Source: JBKBII01 sp046299415
GTDB lineage: Bacteria > Pseudomonadota > Gammaproteobacteria > Ectothiorhodospirales > Ectothiorhodospiraceae
Direction of reading: 5' to 3'
NCBI GenBank assembly: GCA_046299415.1
Contig: JBKBII010000001.1
Location: forward strand, 496,001 to 560,000
Length of the DNA stretch: 64,000 nt
Below, in pieces: positions 37,326-47,800 of this stretch (the stretch's first letter is position 1; each line of letters starts with the position of its first letter). A model generated the notes under the pieces. The model was not told the origin of the DNA, ran no database searches, and was given only the letters and a program-made list of their open reading frames with translations. The translations under genes were made by a program, and so were the position numbers.

Positions 37326-38342
37326 TCAAATTGACCCATTCATGGCACGAAAAACTATTCGATCGCGTCCGCCGTTTTTTGCTTCATACAGAGCCTCATC
37401 AGCGCTTCGGATACAAGCATCGATATCGGGCGATTCGCTAACCCTGGCAACCGTGACCCCAATCGAAGCGGTCATTCGATGAGAGCGCCCCTCCCATTCA
37501 AAGGCCATCAAGCGCACAGCCAAGTTGATGGCCTCGACACGAGCCGTGGCCTGTGCGATTGAAGGGACCGGCATCAATAGCAAAAACTCTTCGCCACCAA
37601 GACGTCCAAACGCTTCGCCAGGCTCGAGAACCCGCCGAACCGTGTTTGCGAAGACCACCAGCGCCTCATCCCCCCCGGCATGCCCCAGCGTGTCGTTAAT
37701 TTTTTTAAAGTGGTCGATATCCATGACCGCGAGGGCGACGAAGCGTCGATTATGCAAATACATGCCTCTCTGCGCGTCATGAATCGGCGGAGTGTCCTGA
37801 TCAATGAGATCTAGCTCCTCCAGATGGCCCTCGCAATCTGAGGCCATGGCCTGCCCCTGCTCGCCTTCATGGCTGATCCCACACAAAAGCTGTTCGGCAC
37901 GCTCAAGAATCGCCCGACGCCCCATCAAGCCGGTCAGCATATCTTCGCGCGCCACGCGCTCGAGCTCACGTGATAGACGCAGCCGCTCTTCGATTTCGCG
38001 TTCGAGGCTTTGGTTGAGTCGAATCAGCTCGGCCGTTTTATTACGCAACGCACGATTGGCCGTCTGAAGATTCGACTGCAGCCGATCCGAGATTCGGATC
38101 AGGCGCTGCTGAGCCCGCAGGCCATCGCGATAAGACGACGCGAGATCCTGTACACCCCGTGAGACGACCTCGAGCATCTGGACCATCTGCTCGGCGTGCT
38201 GCATCGTCCGGTATTCTTGATCGTAAAGAGAGAAAGCGTTTGAACTACGCGTTGCGTCACCCTCGCGATCGTCGCCATCAAAGTCGCCGTGGCGAGCTTC
38301 GCACAGTGCGTCGAGGGCCTGATCGAGCGTCGACTGAGACAT
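37326..38342 (-). CDS. siaD: SiaD-like diguanylate cyclase
   Basis: 338 residues from the ATG at 38342 (MSQSTLDQAL), with GAGG 8 bases upstream. It makes c-di-GMP from two GTP. The N-terminal half is helical with a coiled coil (QLNQ-like NKTAELIRLNQSLEREIEERLRLSRELERV), as in SiaD, which is activated by binding SiaC there. The GGDEF domain shows DMLTGLMGRRAIL, VMDIDHFKKINDTLGHAGGDEAL, active site RLGGEEFLLLMP, and ASIGVTVA. There is no RxxD inhibitory site at the expected place before GGEEF (EPGEAFGRLGGEEF). An acidic insert of about 35 residues sits before MDIDHF. Confidence 0.88.
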   Translation of the reverse strand: MSQSTLDQALDALCEARHGDFDGDDREGDATRSSNAFSLYDQEYRTMQHAEQMVQMLEVVSRGVQDLASSYRDGLRAQQRLIRISDRLQSNLQTANRALRNKTAELIRLNQSLEREIEERLRLSRELERVAREDMLTGLMGRRAILERAEQLLCGISHEGEQGQAMASDCEGHLEELDLIDQDTPPIHDAQRGMYLHNRRFVALAVMDIDHFKKINDTLGHAGGDEALVVFANTVRRVLEPGEAFGRLGGEEFLLLMPVPSIAQATARVEAINLAVRLMAFEWEGRSHRMTASIGVTVARVSESPDIDACIRSADEALYEAKNGGRDRIVFRAMNGSI

Positions 38343-38471
38343 CTTCAAGACCTCGACCCGGGGCGATCGTTATTGAGACGAAACCGCCCGCTCACACAAA
38401 TCAGACTCTTAAGACTCTCGCCGTTGTTCATCACCGGCGCCCTCTAACCGACTTCATCAACTGACACGCCA

Positions 38472-38864
38472 TCAACTGGCAGCTCGAACGACACACTCGA
38501 AACGAGCGTGCTCGAAATCCTCGGAAAAGTCCTCGCCAAACTCCTGCATGGTCAAGTCGTCTTCGCGATAAATCCATTCGATCAGAACGTCACATCCACG
38601 CGACGCCGCGTGCTCGAGCATCTGAAACAGATTCATTAGCGCCTTGGCTGATGAACTGTTGAAGTAAATCATTGCCAGCGAGACGTGGAATTTGGACGAT
38701 GTCGCAGATTCGACCGCTGCGGACACCGACTCCAGTATCGGCCCAAAGAAAGCTGCAGCGTCCTCCGGGTAGGCCTCGCCCTCCAAGTGCAACCGCCCCG
38801 TCTGCGGGTCCCAATCGACCAAGGGAGTGCGTTCGGTGGCCGAGAGTTGTAGTGATTCATTCAT
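38472..38864 (-). CDS. siaC: SiaC-like phospho-switch protein (DUF1987)
   Basis: 130 residues, normal for the family. Unphosphorylated SiaC binds and activates SiaD; SiaB phosphorylates it and SiaA reverses this (known for P. aeruginosa). Conserved features: PEDAAAFFGPILESV, FHVSLAMIYFNSSSAKALMNLFQ, in which Ser 70-72 fall at the expected phosphosite region (Thr in P. aeruginosa), and the acidic C-terminal stretch LTMQEFGEDFSEDFEHARFE. Its ATG overlaps the siaB stop by one base (TGATG), so the two are coupled. Confidence 0.87.
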   Translation of the reverse strand: MNESLQLSATERTPLVDWDPQTGRLHLEGEAYPEDAAAFFGPILESVSAAVESATSSKFHVSLAMIYFNSSSAKALMNLFQMLEHAASRGCDVLIEWIYREDDLTMQEFGEDFSEDFEHARFECVVRAAS

Positions 38865-39457
38865 CAGATGTAAGCCTTCATTGCAAAAAATGAAACATCA
38901 CCATTGATTTCAGTCACATCGAACTCGATCGGTGCGCTCGCTCTTCGGGCGATCTCAAGCAACCCAATACTCGCCCCTTTGCTACCTTCTTCTGGAGGCT
39001 CGCGAAGCTTTTCTCGATAACGTTTTTTCAGTGCTGCGGCGTCGAGCGTTGCCAATTCAGCCAATCTTTGGCGCAGACCGTCAGCATCCGCGCGCGAAAC
39101 GACGTTCCCACAACTCACAAAGAAACGATCCTCGCTACGACCTACGGCAATGATCCCCTCACTGAGCTCGCCGGGAGGATCGGACGCCGTACGCACTCGT
39201 TCCGCGGAGTAACGAATAACATTTTGAACCTGTTCGACAAACACAGAGAACACGCGGTTAACCGTATTAATGTCCGGGGTCTCGAGCTGAACCTTCTGCC
39301 GCAACGCATCACCAAGTGCGAACAAAATCTTCTCTGAAACGAGACCGTTAAACAAAAAAACGACGCCATCCCGCGCCAACGCGGCTTGAAGTGAACGAAG
39401 CTTAGACGCATCGGGCGCTAGAAGGGCGTGGATCGATAGTGAGTCGGGATCGTTCAT
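38864..39457 (-). CDS. siaB: SiaB-like kinase (DUF6272)
   Basis: 197 residues; GGAG lies about 4 bases before the ATG. The SiaB family is a GHKL-like protein kinase that phosphorylates SiaC. Family stretches: GVVFLFNGLVSEKILFALGDAL, NRVFSVFVEQVQNVIRYSAE, GIIAVGRSEDRFFVSCGNVV, LRQRLAELATLDAAALKKRYREKL, KGASIGLLEIARRASAPIEFDV. The N (QNVIRYS) and G (KGASIGLLEIAR) boxes expected for ATP binding are recognisable. First gene of the unit siaB-siaC-siaD-siaA; in P. aeruginosa siaA comes first. Confidence 0.87.
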   Translation of the reverse strand: MNDPDSLSIHALLAPDASKLRSLQAALARDGVVFLFNGLVSEKILFALGDALRQKVQLETPDINTVNRVFSVFVEQVQNVIRYSAERVRTASDPPGELSEGIIAVGRSEDRFFVSCGNVVSRADADGLRQRLAELATLDAAALKKRYREKLREPPEEGSKGASIGLLEIARRASAPIEFDVTEINGDVSFFAMKAYI

Positions 39458-39720
39458 AACGCTCCGTTGATCTGAACATCAATCTCGAGGAAATACTTCT
39501 GTGCAACCAGCCGCAACCCGTCAGCGCGGACCTCGACAGCTATTGACGAACACCGCACCGGGTCATAGTAGCATCGGGGCATAGGCGTACCACCACCGCC
39601 TCACCAAAGCGACAACCAGAGCCCGACGCAAAAAACGTCTTATGCGCCATCGAGTCCAACGTGCGCTTCGGGCCGTACCACCGATTCAAGACAGCTGACC
39701 CGCTCCGATCACCAATGAGG

Positions 39721-40458
39721 TTACAAAAACTCAGCGAGGATCTCGTCGTACCGGCCACTCGCTCGAAGCCCATCCAGGGCCTCTTGCAGGCGCTCGATAC
39801 GATCGGAATCAAACTCCGGATGACAGGCAATCGCCATTTCCGTTGATTTGAATCGAAACAACGGCTCAAGTGACCCGATCCCCTCCTGCTGGGCGTAGTA
39901 CGGCGCAAGAAATTCCCCGCTGACCCAAACGTCGATTCGTCCAGCGGCAAGCTTGCGCGCATTCAACCGATCGTTCGGCGCGGGATCGACCGCGATTCCC
40001 TGCGACTCGACGTACACCGCGACGGCATCATCGCGATAACCGCCCACACGCAACCCGCGAAGATCATCGAGAGACTCGACCTCGAGTCCATGATCAGGCA
40101 ACGCGAAGGCATACCAGTCATTGCTGACGAGAGGCCCAACCCACTGGAACAACGATTCCCTTTCGGCCGTTCGCGTCGTCGAAAACACACAAGTGTCGCG
40201 ATCGGCCTGTGCCGCGGCGTAAGCGCGGGACCAGGGCAACGCCACGATGGTCGCCTGGATCCCGGTCGCCGCCAACAACTCGTTGACCACGCGAACAGAG
40301 ATACCATCGACACCCCCGTTCGGCGTCGCAAAGTTGAACGGCGGGTAATCCTCCGTCAACAAGCGAACGTCCTGCGCTTGGGCCGCCTGACACGCCATGA
40401 AAGCACAAGCCAAGATACATGTGATCACGATCACCGCGCGCCGGGGAGCAGCCTTCAT
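39721..40458 (-). CDS. Lone periplasmic amino-acid-type binding protein
   Basis: About 245 residues from the ATG at 40458 (MKAAPRRAV), with AGAGG 11 bases upstream. A signal peptide ends near CQAAQAQD. The rest is an SBP_bac_3 domain: VRLLTEDYPPFNFATPNGGVDGISVRVVNELLAATG, VALPWSRAYAAAQADRDTCVFSTTRT, LRGLRVGGYRDDAVAVYVESQGI, LAAGRIDVWVSGE, ACHPEFDSDRIERLQEAL. No permease or ATPase gene is adjacent, so it may serve a distant transporter or act as a sensor. It lies 263 bases upstream of siaB on the same strand. Confidence 0.85.
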   Translation of the reverse strand: MKAAPRRAVIVITCILACAFMACQAAQAQDVRLLTEDYPPFNFATPNGGVDGISVRVVNELLAATGIQATIVALPWSRAYAAAQADRDTCVFSTTRTAERESLFQWVGPLVSNDWYAFALPDHGLEVESLDDLRGLRVGGYRDDAVAVYVESQGIAVDPAPNDRLNARKLAAGRIDVWVSGEFLAPYYAQQEGIGSLEPLFRFKSTEMAIACHPEFDSDRIERLQEALDGLRASGRYDEILAEFL

Positions 40459-40955
40459 CGTCTCGCACCTCTCAGAATCAGACTCAACAGAACGTTCGTG
40501 ATGCACCCATCGGATTGATCCCTAACTGATCAACGACGTTGTCTCGGCACTGGAAACACCAGGCAAGCCCGCCTGACTTTATACGACGATTCCACCAGGA
40601 CGAACGACATAATCGGCAACACGCACGATAACGTCGCCCCTTGAATACCGCTCGGCGCAGCAGCGCACAGAGAATCCGGGCGACCCGAATACTTTGGCGC
40701 TCCAAACACAAGGCCGCCAACCCCACTCACCGAGCCCGTACAAAGCCCTCAGAGTGCTTGAACTCGTCAACGACGCACCGAACGTTCTTGAAGCCAACCG
40801 AAGCGCAGCCTTAACAACGACCCTACGACCAATCCAAGCTCGAGCCTTCTACCCTCTAATCAAGCATGCAAACGTCAAAGGACATGCTCTATTCCTCAAG
40901 CCGCGAGCGTCTCCAACAGAAAACCGCGCAAGCAGGAGACGTCACCATCCGACCG
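40459..40955. other. tilS to binding-protein spacer
   Basis: 497 bases, no supported ORF. The promoter of the binding-protein gene should be near 40470-40600; I see no strong -35/-10 pair. Confidence 0.35.
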
Positions 40956-42647
40956 TCACCGACATCGCGGTGACGTGGCGACCGGCACCTTGGAGTTTAG
41001 AGCCAAAACCGTGTAATCGGGCGAAACTTCTTCCCTCGACAGCGACGAGTCCCAGCCCCTTGCTGCCGCCATGGCTTGCCAGCGTTGCGCTAGTTTCGGA
41101 TGGGTCGAGGGAACGATCAGACGGACCGTACTGCCGTCGAAACTCAGTCCTGCGCGCGCCCACACGGGTAATTGACGCAGCCACGCAGGAGGCCTCGACT
41201 CTTTACCGGAAGCCGGTCCTGCAGCGCCATTCCATTGATTTGGCTCGCTGCCGCACTGCGTAAGATCCGAGGGAAGAACCCAAGCGTCACCACGTTCGAC
41301 CCGCAGGGTTTGCGTTGATGGCGCCCCGGCCACCAACGACCTCAGTTGCCAATCGCGAACGCCGCGTCGGCCCGACGAACCTGTACCCGCCGGTCGACAC
41401 AGAAACGCGATGCAATCAGCGCGCGCCGCACGCGCCATCCCCGCTCGAAAACTCTCGAGGAAACGGATCAAAACCGGTTCGCGCACATCCGGCGGCAAGC
41501 GCGCAAAGACCGCCCGATCCAAGGCACCAACATCATCTCTCACGACATTCACCCACGCCTCAAGCTGATCCTGCTCGAGCCGGGCGGCTGCGCGTTGCCA
41601 CTTGGCGACCCGCATCAACGCTCGTTCTGCACCATCAGTCGGCGATCGATCGTCGTTCTTGCTCCTCGTCGAATTCGACGGTGTCACATTCTTTGAACTT
41701 GCGCCCACGGCGCATGGAGTGGACGCGATATTCACCGACACCGTTGGCGTTCGATTGATTTGATCCCCCCGCAAGATCGCCTCCAGCATCGGCATCACGA
41801 CATGACGGACCGCGTTACGACGCAGCCCAAGATCCTGATTGCTCGGATCTTCGACCCAGCGGAGATGATGTCGAGCGACGTAGTCTGCAATCTTCTGCGA
41901 CGGTTGATCGATCCACGGACGAAGCAAACGGATTGGACGCAAGCCTCGCCCGCGCCACTCATATGCATGGCGTTGTCCCGATGAGCCGAGGGCCGCCAGC
42001 GCTTTCTCGCTGTTGCTTGGAAAACCCTCTCTGGACTCTGATGCGCTCGTCGACCGATCATCGACCACGGCACGACCGACTCGGCAATCGACGGGTTTCT
42101 GCATGCCAAAATCAGGTGGATCGTCGATCAACCGATCAGCTGCAATGCCGGCAAGACCGCGCGGACCAGCCCCTCGAAGGGCTGCCAGAATCACGTTCTC
42201 GGCAAGATCACCGCCATGATGCGCGGTCAAAATGAACACCGGAGCGATCGCCCCTGGTGACACCCCGCCTACCGCCGACCGCTCGATGAGTTCAGCAGCA
42301 TAACGCGCGAGCGCTCGGTAGCGGACCGCCCTCGCAGCGGCTTCGAGCCCGAGGCGACCCAACGCACCTTCGCGCGGCACCTCGACCGGGAGAACCACCG
42401 CGCTTACACCCCAATCGGCAGCATTACGCAGCACCAACTCGGATTGGGCGTCTGCTGCTGTCTGCAAGCCATGGTGGACGTAAGCCAAATGCAGCTGATC
42501 GCGGGGAAAAACTCTTTTCGCGGCATGCGCCAACGCCACTGAGTCGCGTCCGCCCGAGCACGCGACGACACAAAGTGCGCCCCGTCCCTCGCGTTCGATG
42601 TCCTGCAAACACGACAGCAGTTCCTCGACGTCTTGGGCACTGTTCAT
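40956..42647 (-). CDS. tilS: tRNA(Ile)-lysidine synthetase TilS
   Basis: About 563 residues from the ATG at 42647 (MNSAQDVEELL); several upstream starts exist and none has a good ribosome site. TilS converts C34 of tRNA-Ile2 to lysidine using ATP. The PP-loop is CVVACSGGRDSVALAHAA (SGGxDS), followed by LHLAYVHHGLQ, LTAHHGGDLAENVILAALRGAGPRGLAGI and RPWIDQPSQKIADYVARHHLRWVEDPSNQD. Family length is about 430-450. The excess is in two Ser/Thr/Asn-rich inserts, near 42110-41965 (before YEWRGRGLRPIRLLRP) and near 41765-41620 (after LEAILRGDQ). The far C-terminus is weakly conserved. It follows accA as in E. coli. Confidence 0.92.
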   Translation of the reverse strand: MNSAQDVEELLSCLQDIEREGRGALCVVACSGGRDSVALAHAAKRVFPRDQLHLAYVHHGLQTAADAQSELVLRNAADWGVSAVVLPVEVPREGALGRLGLEAAARAVRYRALARYAAELIERSAVGGVSPGAIAPVFILTAHHGGDLAENVILAALRGAGPRGLAGIAADRLIDDPPDFGMQKPVDCRVGRAVVDDRSTSASESREGFPSNSEKALAALGSSGQRHAYEWRGRGLRPIRLLRPWIDQPSQKIADYVARHHLRWVEDPSNQDLGLRRNAVRHVVMPMLEAILRGDQINRTPTVSVNIASTPCAVGASSKNVTPSNSTRSKNDDRSPTDGAERALMRVAKWQRAAARLEQDQLEAWVNVVRDDVGALDRAVFARLPPDVREPVLIRFLESFRAGMARAARADCIAFLCRPAGTGSSGRRGVRDWQLRSLVAGAPSTQTLRVERGDAWVLPSDLTQCGSEPNQWNGAAGPASGKESRPPAWLRQLPVWARAGLSFDGSTVRLIVPSTHPKLAQRWQAMAAARGWDSSLSREEVSPDYTVLALNSKVPVATSPRCR

Positions 42648-43271
42648 ACTACACATCGCCATCGCCAGACTCGGCACCAGAAAGTATCGGCACATTTGCT
42701 CAGCGCCACCTGCTCAGGCGCCTTCACCGCACGAGTCGATAAACGAACACGCTCACACCGTTGGGATCGACGAAAAGCCTCGGCGAGGATGCCCCTATCG
42801 ACTCAAGGTACGCTCGACGCTCACTCAACGTTCATCCTTGACGCATCAGCAATACCACAGGAATCCGTGCGTGGCTCGCCCAAGCCATCCCATCTCTTGG
42901 AAAGCACTCACGCGACGACTCAGCGCCAAATCGCGGGCTCGCCGTCGTGAGGAAGCCAAGAACAGAGTCAGTGCTTCTGCCCCAACCCGAGGATAGATGT
43001 CTTGATGACCCCGTTTGGAATAGCCACGAGGTGGCTTATTCAGATCTCCCGCGATAGAGCAAAGATAACGAGGCGCCAATCATTCAGTAGGGCGAAACAT
43101 CGACGCCTCTGACATTGGCGTCGAGCATTCAAACGCGCACAAATACCGAGACCTCGGACCGGCGACAGCCTGATCGTTAGGGGTTCGATCGCGCAGACTT
43201 GAGAATAATGGACCGGTTCAGTGACTCTTGAACCGATCAGCCCCTCTGCAACAGGCATCAGGGGTGAGCGT
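42648..43271. other. accA-tilS spacer
   Basis: About 620 bases. Minus-strand ORFs of 77 and 84 codons (43079-42846 and 43294-43040) have no ribosome site and match nothing I know. No terminator found. Confidence 0.35.
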
Positions 43272-44231
43272 TCATTCATCGTCGAACGCACCAAAGCCCA
43301 TCAGGCGCTGGTAGCGAGCGGACTGTAGCTGATCAGCGTCGAGTTCCAGTAACGGATCGAGCGTTTCGATCAGGGCGCTGCGCAGATTCTCGGCTGCGAT
43401 ATCAACGGAGCGATGAGCCCCCCCAAGTGGCTCAGTCACCACCCGATCAATGAGTCCGAGTTCGAGTAAACGATCTGCGGTAATACCCATGGCTTCGGCG
43501 GCATCAGCGGCACGTTCTGCACTTTTCCAAAGAATCGTCGCGCAGCCCTCGGGAGAAATCACCGAATACGTCGAGTACTGCATCATTAACGTGCGATCCG
43601 ATACTCCGATTGCCAGGGCACCGCCCGAACCACCCTCGCCGATCACTGTCGCGATGATCGGCACGCGAAATCCTGCCATCTCGCACAAATTTCGCGCGAT
43701 CGCCTCACTTTGCCCGCGCTCCTCCGCCCCGACACCGGGATAGGCCCCAGGCGTATCGATAAACGTCAGGATCGGCAAGCCAAAACGATCGGCAAGCTCC
43801 ATGACGCGCAAGGCCTTGCGGTAGCCCTCGGGCCGCGGCATGCCAAAATTCCGTGCCACCTTATCGCGCGTCGTCCGACCCTTCTGATGCCCAATGATCG
43901 CAACGGGCCGATCACCCAACTGCGCCAGCCCAGCGACGATCGCTGGGTCATCGGCGTACGTGCGATCGCCGTGAAGTTCGCGAAAATCGTTAAAAAGTCG
44001 CGGCAAATAATCGAGTGTGTAAGGGCGCTGCGGATGACGCGCCAGACGCGCTTTTTGCCACGGTGACAACCCGGCGAAGATCGTCTCCGTCAGTGACCGA
44101 CATTTCTGTTCTAGCTGCTCGATCTCGGCTTTGAGACTGATCTGAGACTCATCCCCAACGGCACGCAAATCCGCGATCTTCGCTTCCAGCTCAGCGATCG
44201 GCTGTTCGAAGTCGAGGAAATCGGGATTCAT
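43272..44231 (-). CDS. accA: Acetyl-CoA carboxylase carboxyltransferase alpha
   Basis: 319 residues from the ATG at 44231 (MNPDFLDFEQPI), with AGGAG 6 bases upstream; exactly the E. coli length. It is the alpha half of the carboxyltransferase that makes malonyl-CoA. Features: IAELEAKIADLR, FAGLSPWQKARLARHPQRPYTLDYL, HGDRTYADDPAIVAG, FIDTPGAYPGVGAEERGQSEAIARNL, VIGEGGSGGALAIGV and MMQYSTYSVISPEGCATILWKS. It lies between dnaE and tilS, the conserved gammaproteobacterial order. Confidence 0.98.
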   Translation of the reverse strand: MNPDFLDFEQPIAELEAKIADLRAVGDESQISLKAEIEQLEQKCRSLTETIFAGLSPWQKARLARHPQRPYTLDYLPRLFNDFRELHGDRTYADDPAIVAGLAQLGDRPVAIIGHQKGRTTRDKVARNFGMPRPEGYRKALRVMELADRFGLPILTFIDTPGAYPGVGAEERGQSEAIARNLCEMAGFRVPIIATVIGEGGSGGALAIGVSDRTLMMQYSTYSVISPEGCATILWKSAERAADAAEAMGITADRLLELGLIDRVVTEPLGGAHRSVDIAAENLRSALIETLDPLLELDADQLQSARYQRLMGFGAFDDE

Positions 44232-44841
44232 GCCAGCTCCTGGGTTGTTCTGATTCAACGCTGATGACGGACCCATGCGTCCGGTCTCACGCCGTCGATC
44301 GCCGCGACCTCGTTTTCCACTTTATTGCAAGCGCCATTGTCAGGCCATGTCATCGCAAGACCAGACCTCGCAAGTATCAGTCCAGACTGCGGACACGAAC
44401 CTCTCAACTCACGACGACCGCTGCGCGGCGATCGCGGCACCGCGTGACATTCTCGAGATTAAGAAAGAATATGCCGACGCTCGATTCGAGCAGTTGCATC
44501 ATCCGTCATCGACCTCGTTTTCAAGGATCAGTCCGACGTTGGTCGTCACTGCCAATCACAAACCAACAGCGCCATCCACGTCGACGTACAACAAACCGAC
44601 GCACCGCGGGTTCGCAACAAAAAAACAAGCACGACGCATCGGCAACGACTACGCCGGGCGCCTCGTCAGCTCGAGAATCGACCATCGCAGCGCGCGAGTG
44701 CCGTCAAAAAGCACTGTCACCGACATCGAACTGTAACGCGCCTCGAAATTTTAACCTGATACGGACCGGCTCCGACAGCTTAAGCAGCCTCATCATTCAG
44801 GCAACGCGCCAGCGGTACCGCATCGCACGCAAGGTGCTAAA
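44232..44841. other. dnaE-accA spacer
   Basis: 610 bases. A plus-strand ORF (44275-44736) gives a Ser/Thr/Gln-rich product with no ribosome site; I do not call it. The accA promoter is probably here but not identified. Confidence 0.35.
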
Positions 44842-47800
44842 TCAATGTACGGTGCGACGACCGCCTTCCGAACCCGTTTCAGAGTCTAAATTGCGCAAAG
44901 CAAACGCAGCTTCCAGCCACTCGGCGTGGCGCGCATCTTGCTCGGCGACGCGCGCAGCCGCCAACGCGGAACCCACTCCTCCGACGCTTTCCTCCTCGGG
45001 AGAACATCCAAGCCGTTCCCGCGCCGAAGGATTGGTCACCGAAACCGCTCCGGGACGCGCATCATCCTGAATTGAAGTCTCTAGCCGTTGCGACGAATAA
45101 ACCAGCGCTACTTGCCACCCGGCCTCACGCGCCCGTCGAATAGCGCTCATGTCCATCGAGAACAGCCGCTTTGCGCTCGACAGACGCGTTTTCGCGACAC
45201 CGAAGTCGAGCTCAACGACAGCACGCAATGATCCCTCTGGCCACGCCTCCAGAACGTTCAACAGTGCGGCGAAGTCATCTCGCGTATCCAAACCGCCTTG
45301 CTTTGGATCGATCAGGGGAAACGCCCCCCCCTCGCCCCCGTCGTTCGGATCACATCGCGAGGTGTCGATCGCGGGCTCCGACATCTCGTACCCGACTCTC
45401 CGATGCAGGCGCACACCGACGGCCGCCAGCGCTCGCGCATCGTCAAGCGACCAAACCGAACGACCGCGCAATCGCACGCCCGTTTGCTCGTCGGCCGTAG
45501 CCAACCCTTCGACGACGACCAGCTCATCGGGCTGCATAACCGTGGCAAACCTCTGCACATCATCGTTGAACACAACGACCTCGGCACGACCCGACTGATC
45601 GTCGAGCGTCACGATCAACATGCGACCGGATTGAGTGTTCCGCGCCCGCACACCGACCACGAGACCCGCAATGAATGCCGGCTCCCCGCGGCGCCCGCGA
45701 CGCTCTCGTCCACCGTTGTTCTGTCCTCCGCGGGCCACGGAATTCGACAGCCCCGCCAGACGCTCAGCCAGATCGCCCAATGAATGTCCGGTCAGACGTT
45801 TGAGATCATCGCGCTCGGCGGCGATCGGGTGTCCCGTCAGATACAACCCCAGCGCCTCCTTCTCGAGCGCCAAGCGTTCCGCCTCATCGTATTCGTCGCA
45901 CCAAGCCAGCTCGCCTGCAATCGCTCGAGAAGGCTCCCCGAACAGATCAACCACGCCCATCGCGGCATTGCGCGCCGTTTGTTCGGCCGCAGACAGGATG
46001 CCGTCGAGGCCCTCCATCAACGTCGCCCGATTGGCGCCCAGCTCATCAAACGCGCCAGCCTTGATCAGCGTGACCAAAACACGTCGATTCACGCGACTCA
46101 AATCCACACGCGCACAAAAATCAGCCAAGTCGACGAACCGTCCGCCGTCATTGCGCGCGCTCAACACCGACTGAATCGCTGACTCCCCAACGCCCTTGAT
46201 CGCACCCAAGCCGTAGACGATCTCTCTGTCTTGCGTACAGGCAAAGCGATACACCGAGTGGTTAACGCCGGGCGGACGAATCGTCAAACCCATCGCGCGA
46301 CACTCATCGATCAGCGCCACGACCTTATCGGTATTGTCCATATCAGCCGACAACACCGCGGCCATGAACGCAGCCGGGTGATGCGCCTTCATCCATGCCG
46401 TCTGATAGGAGACCAGCGCATAGGCGGCCGAATGCGACTTGTTGAAACCGTACCCGGCGAATTTCTCCATCAGATCGAAAATATAGGTCGCCGTGCTCTC
46501 GTCAACGCCGCGCGCCAAAGCGCCAGACGTAAAGATCTCGCGCTGCTTGGCCATCTCCTCGGGCTTCTTTTTGCCCATGGCCCGACGCAGCAGATCCGCG
46601 CCACCCAACGAATAACCGGCAAGCACCTGAGCGATCTGCATGACCTGCTCCTGGTACAGGATCACGCCATAAGTCGGCCTGAGAATCGGTCCGAGATCCG
46701 GATGGGGATACTCGACCTTGGCCCGACCGTGCTTGCGATCGATGAAGTCATCGACCATCCCCGACTGCAAAGGCCCCGGGCGATACAACGCGACAAGCGC
46801 CACGATATCCTCGAACTGATCAGGCTTGAGACGCCTGATCAGCTCCTTCATGCCGGTAGATTCCAACTGGAAAACCGCGGTCGTCCGCGCCGACTGCAAC
46901 AGGGCAAACGTGGCGGAATCATTGAGCTCAAGACGCTCGATATCAGGCACATCACCGCCAACGCTACGGACGTTCTCGAGCGCCCAATCGAGGATGGTCA
47001 GCGTACGCAAACCCAAAAAGTCAAACTTGACCAGCCCCACGGCCTCGACATCGTCCTTGTCGAACTGAGTTACCGTCGAACCCCCGCCCGGTTCGCAGTA
47101 AAGCGGCGCAAAATCGGTCAGAGCAGAAGGCGCGATCACCACGCCACCGGCGTGCTTGCCTGCGTTACGGACGAGGCCCTCGAGCTTGAGTCCAAGCTCG
47201 ATGATCGCGCGCACCTCCTCATCCTGCTCGACCCGCTCGGCCAGTTCGGGCGAATCTTGCAAAGCCTTTTCCAACGTAATGCCGAGCTCGAACGGAATCA
47301 GCTTCGCCACCTTATCGACGAAACCATACCCGTGCCCCAGCACGCGACCCACATCGCGAACCACGGCCTTGGCCGCCATGGTGCCGTGCGTAATGATCTG
47401 CGATACGCGATCACGACCATACCGCCGCGCCACATAATCGATGACGTCATCGCGCCGCTCCATGCAAAAGTCGATATCGAAATCCGGCATCGACACGCGC
47501 TCTGGATTAAGAAATCGCTCGAACAAAAGGTCATATTTCAGGGGGTCAAGGTCGGTAATCTTCAGCGCCCACGCCACCACCGACCCCGCGCCCGAGCCAC
47601 GCCCCGGCCCGACCGGAATACCCTCACCCTTCGCCCACTGAATGAAGTCGGCAACGATCAAAAAATAGCCCGGAAAGCCCATTTGAATGATGACGCCAAG
47701 CTCACGCTCGAGACGCTCACGGTAGCGAGCACGAGCCTCCGCATCAGGGGCTTGATCAAAACGCGAAAAACGCTCGTCGAGTCCGGCCTCGGCCATCCGA

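Noticed and set aside
44275..44736. 153-codon plus-strand ORF in the dnaE-accA spacer
   Set aside because: No ribosome site, no recognisable family, antisense to the local gene direction.
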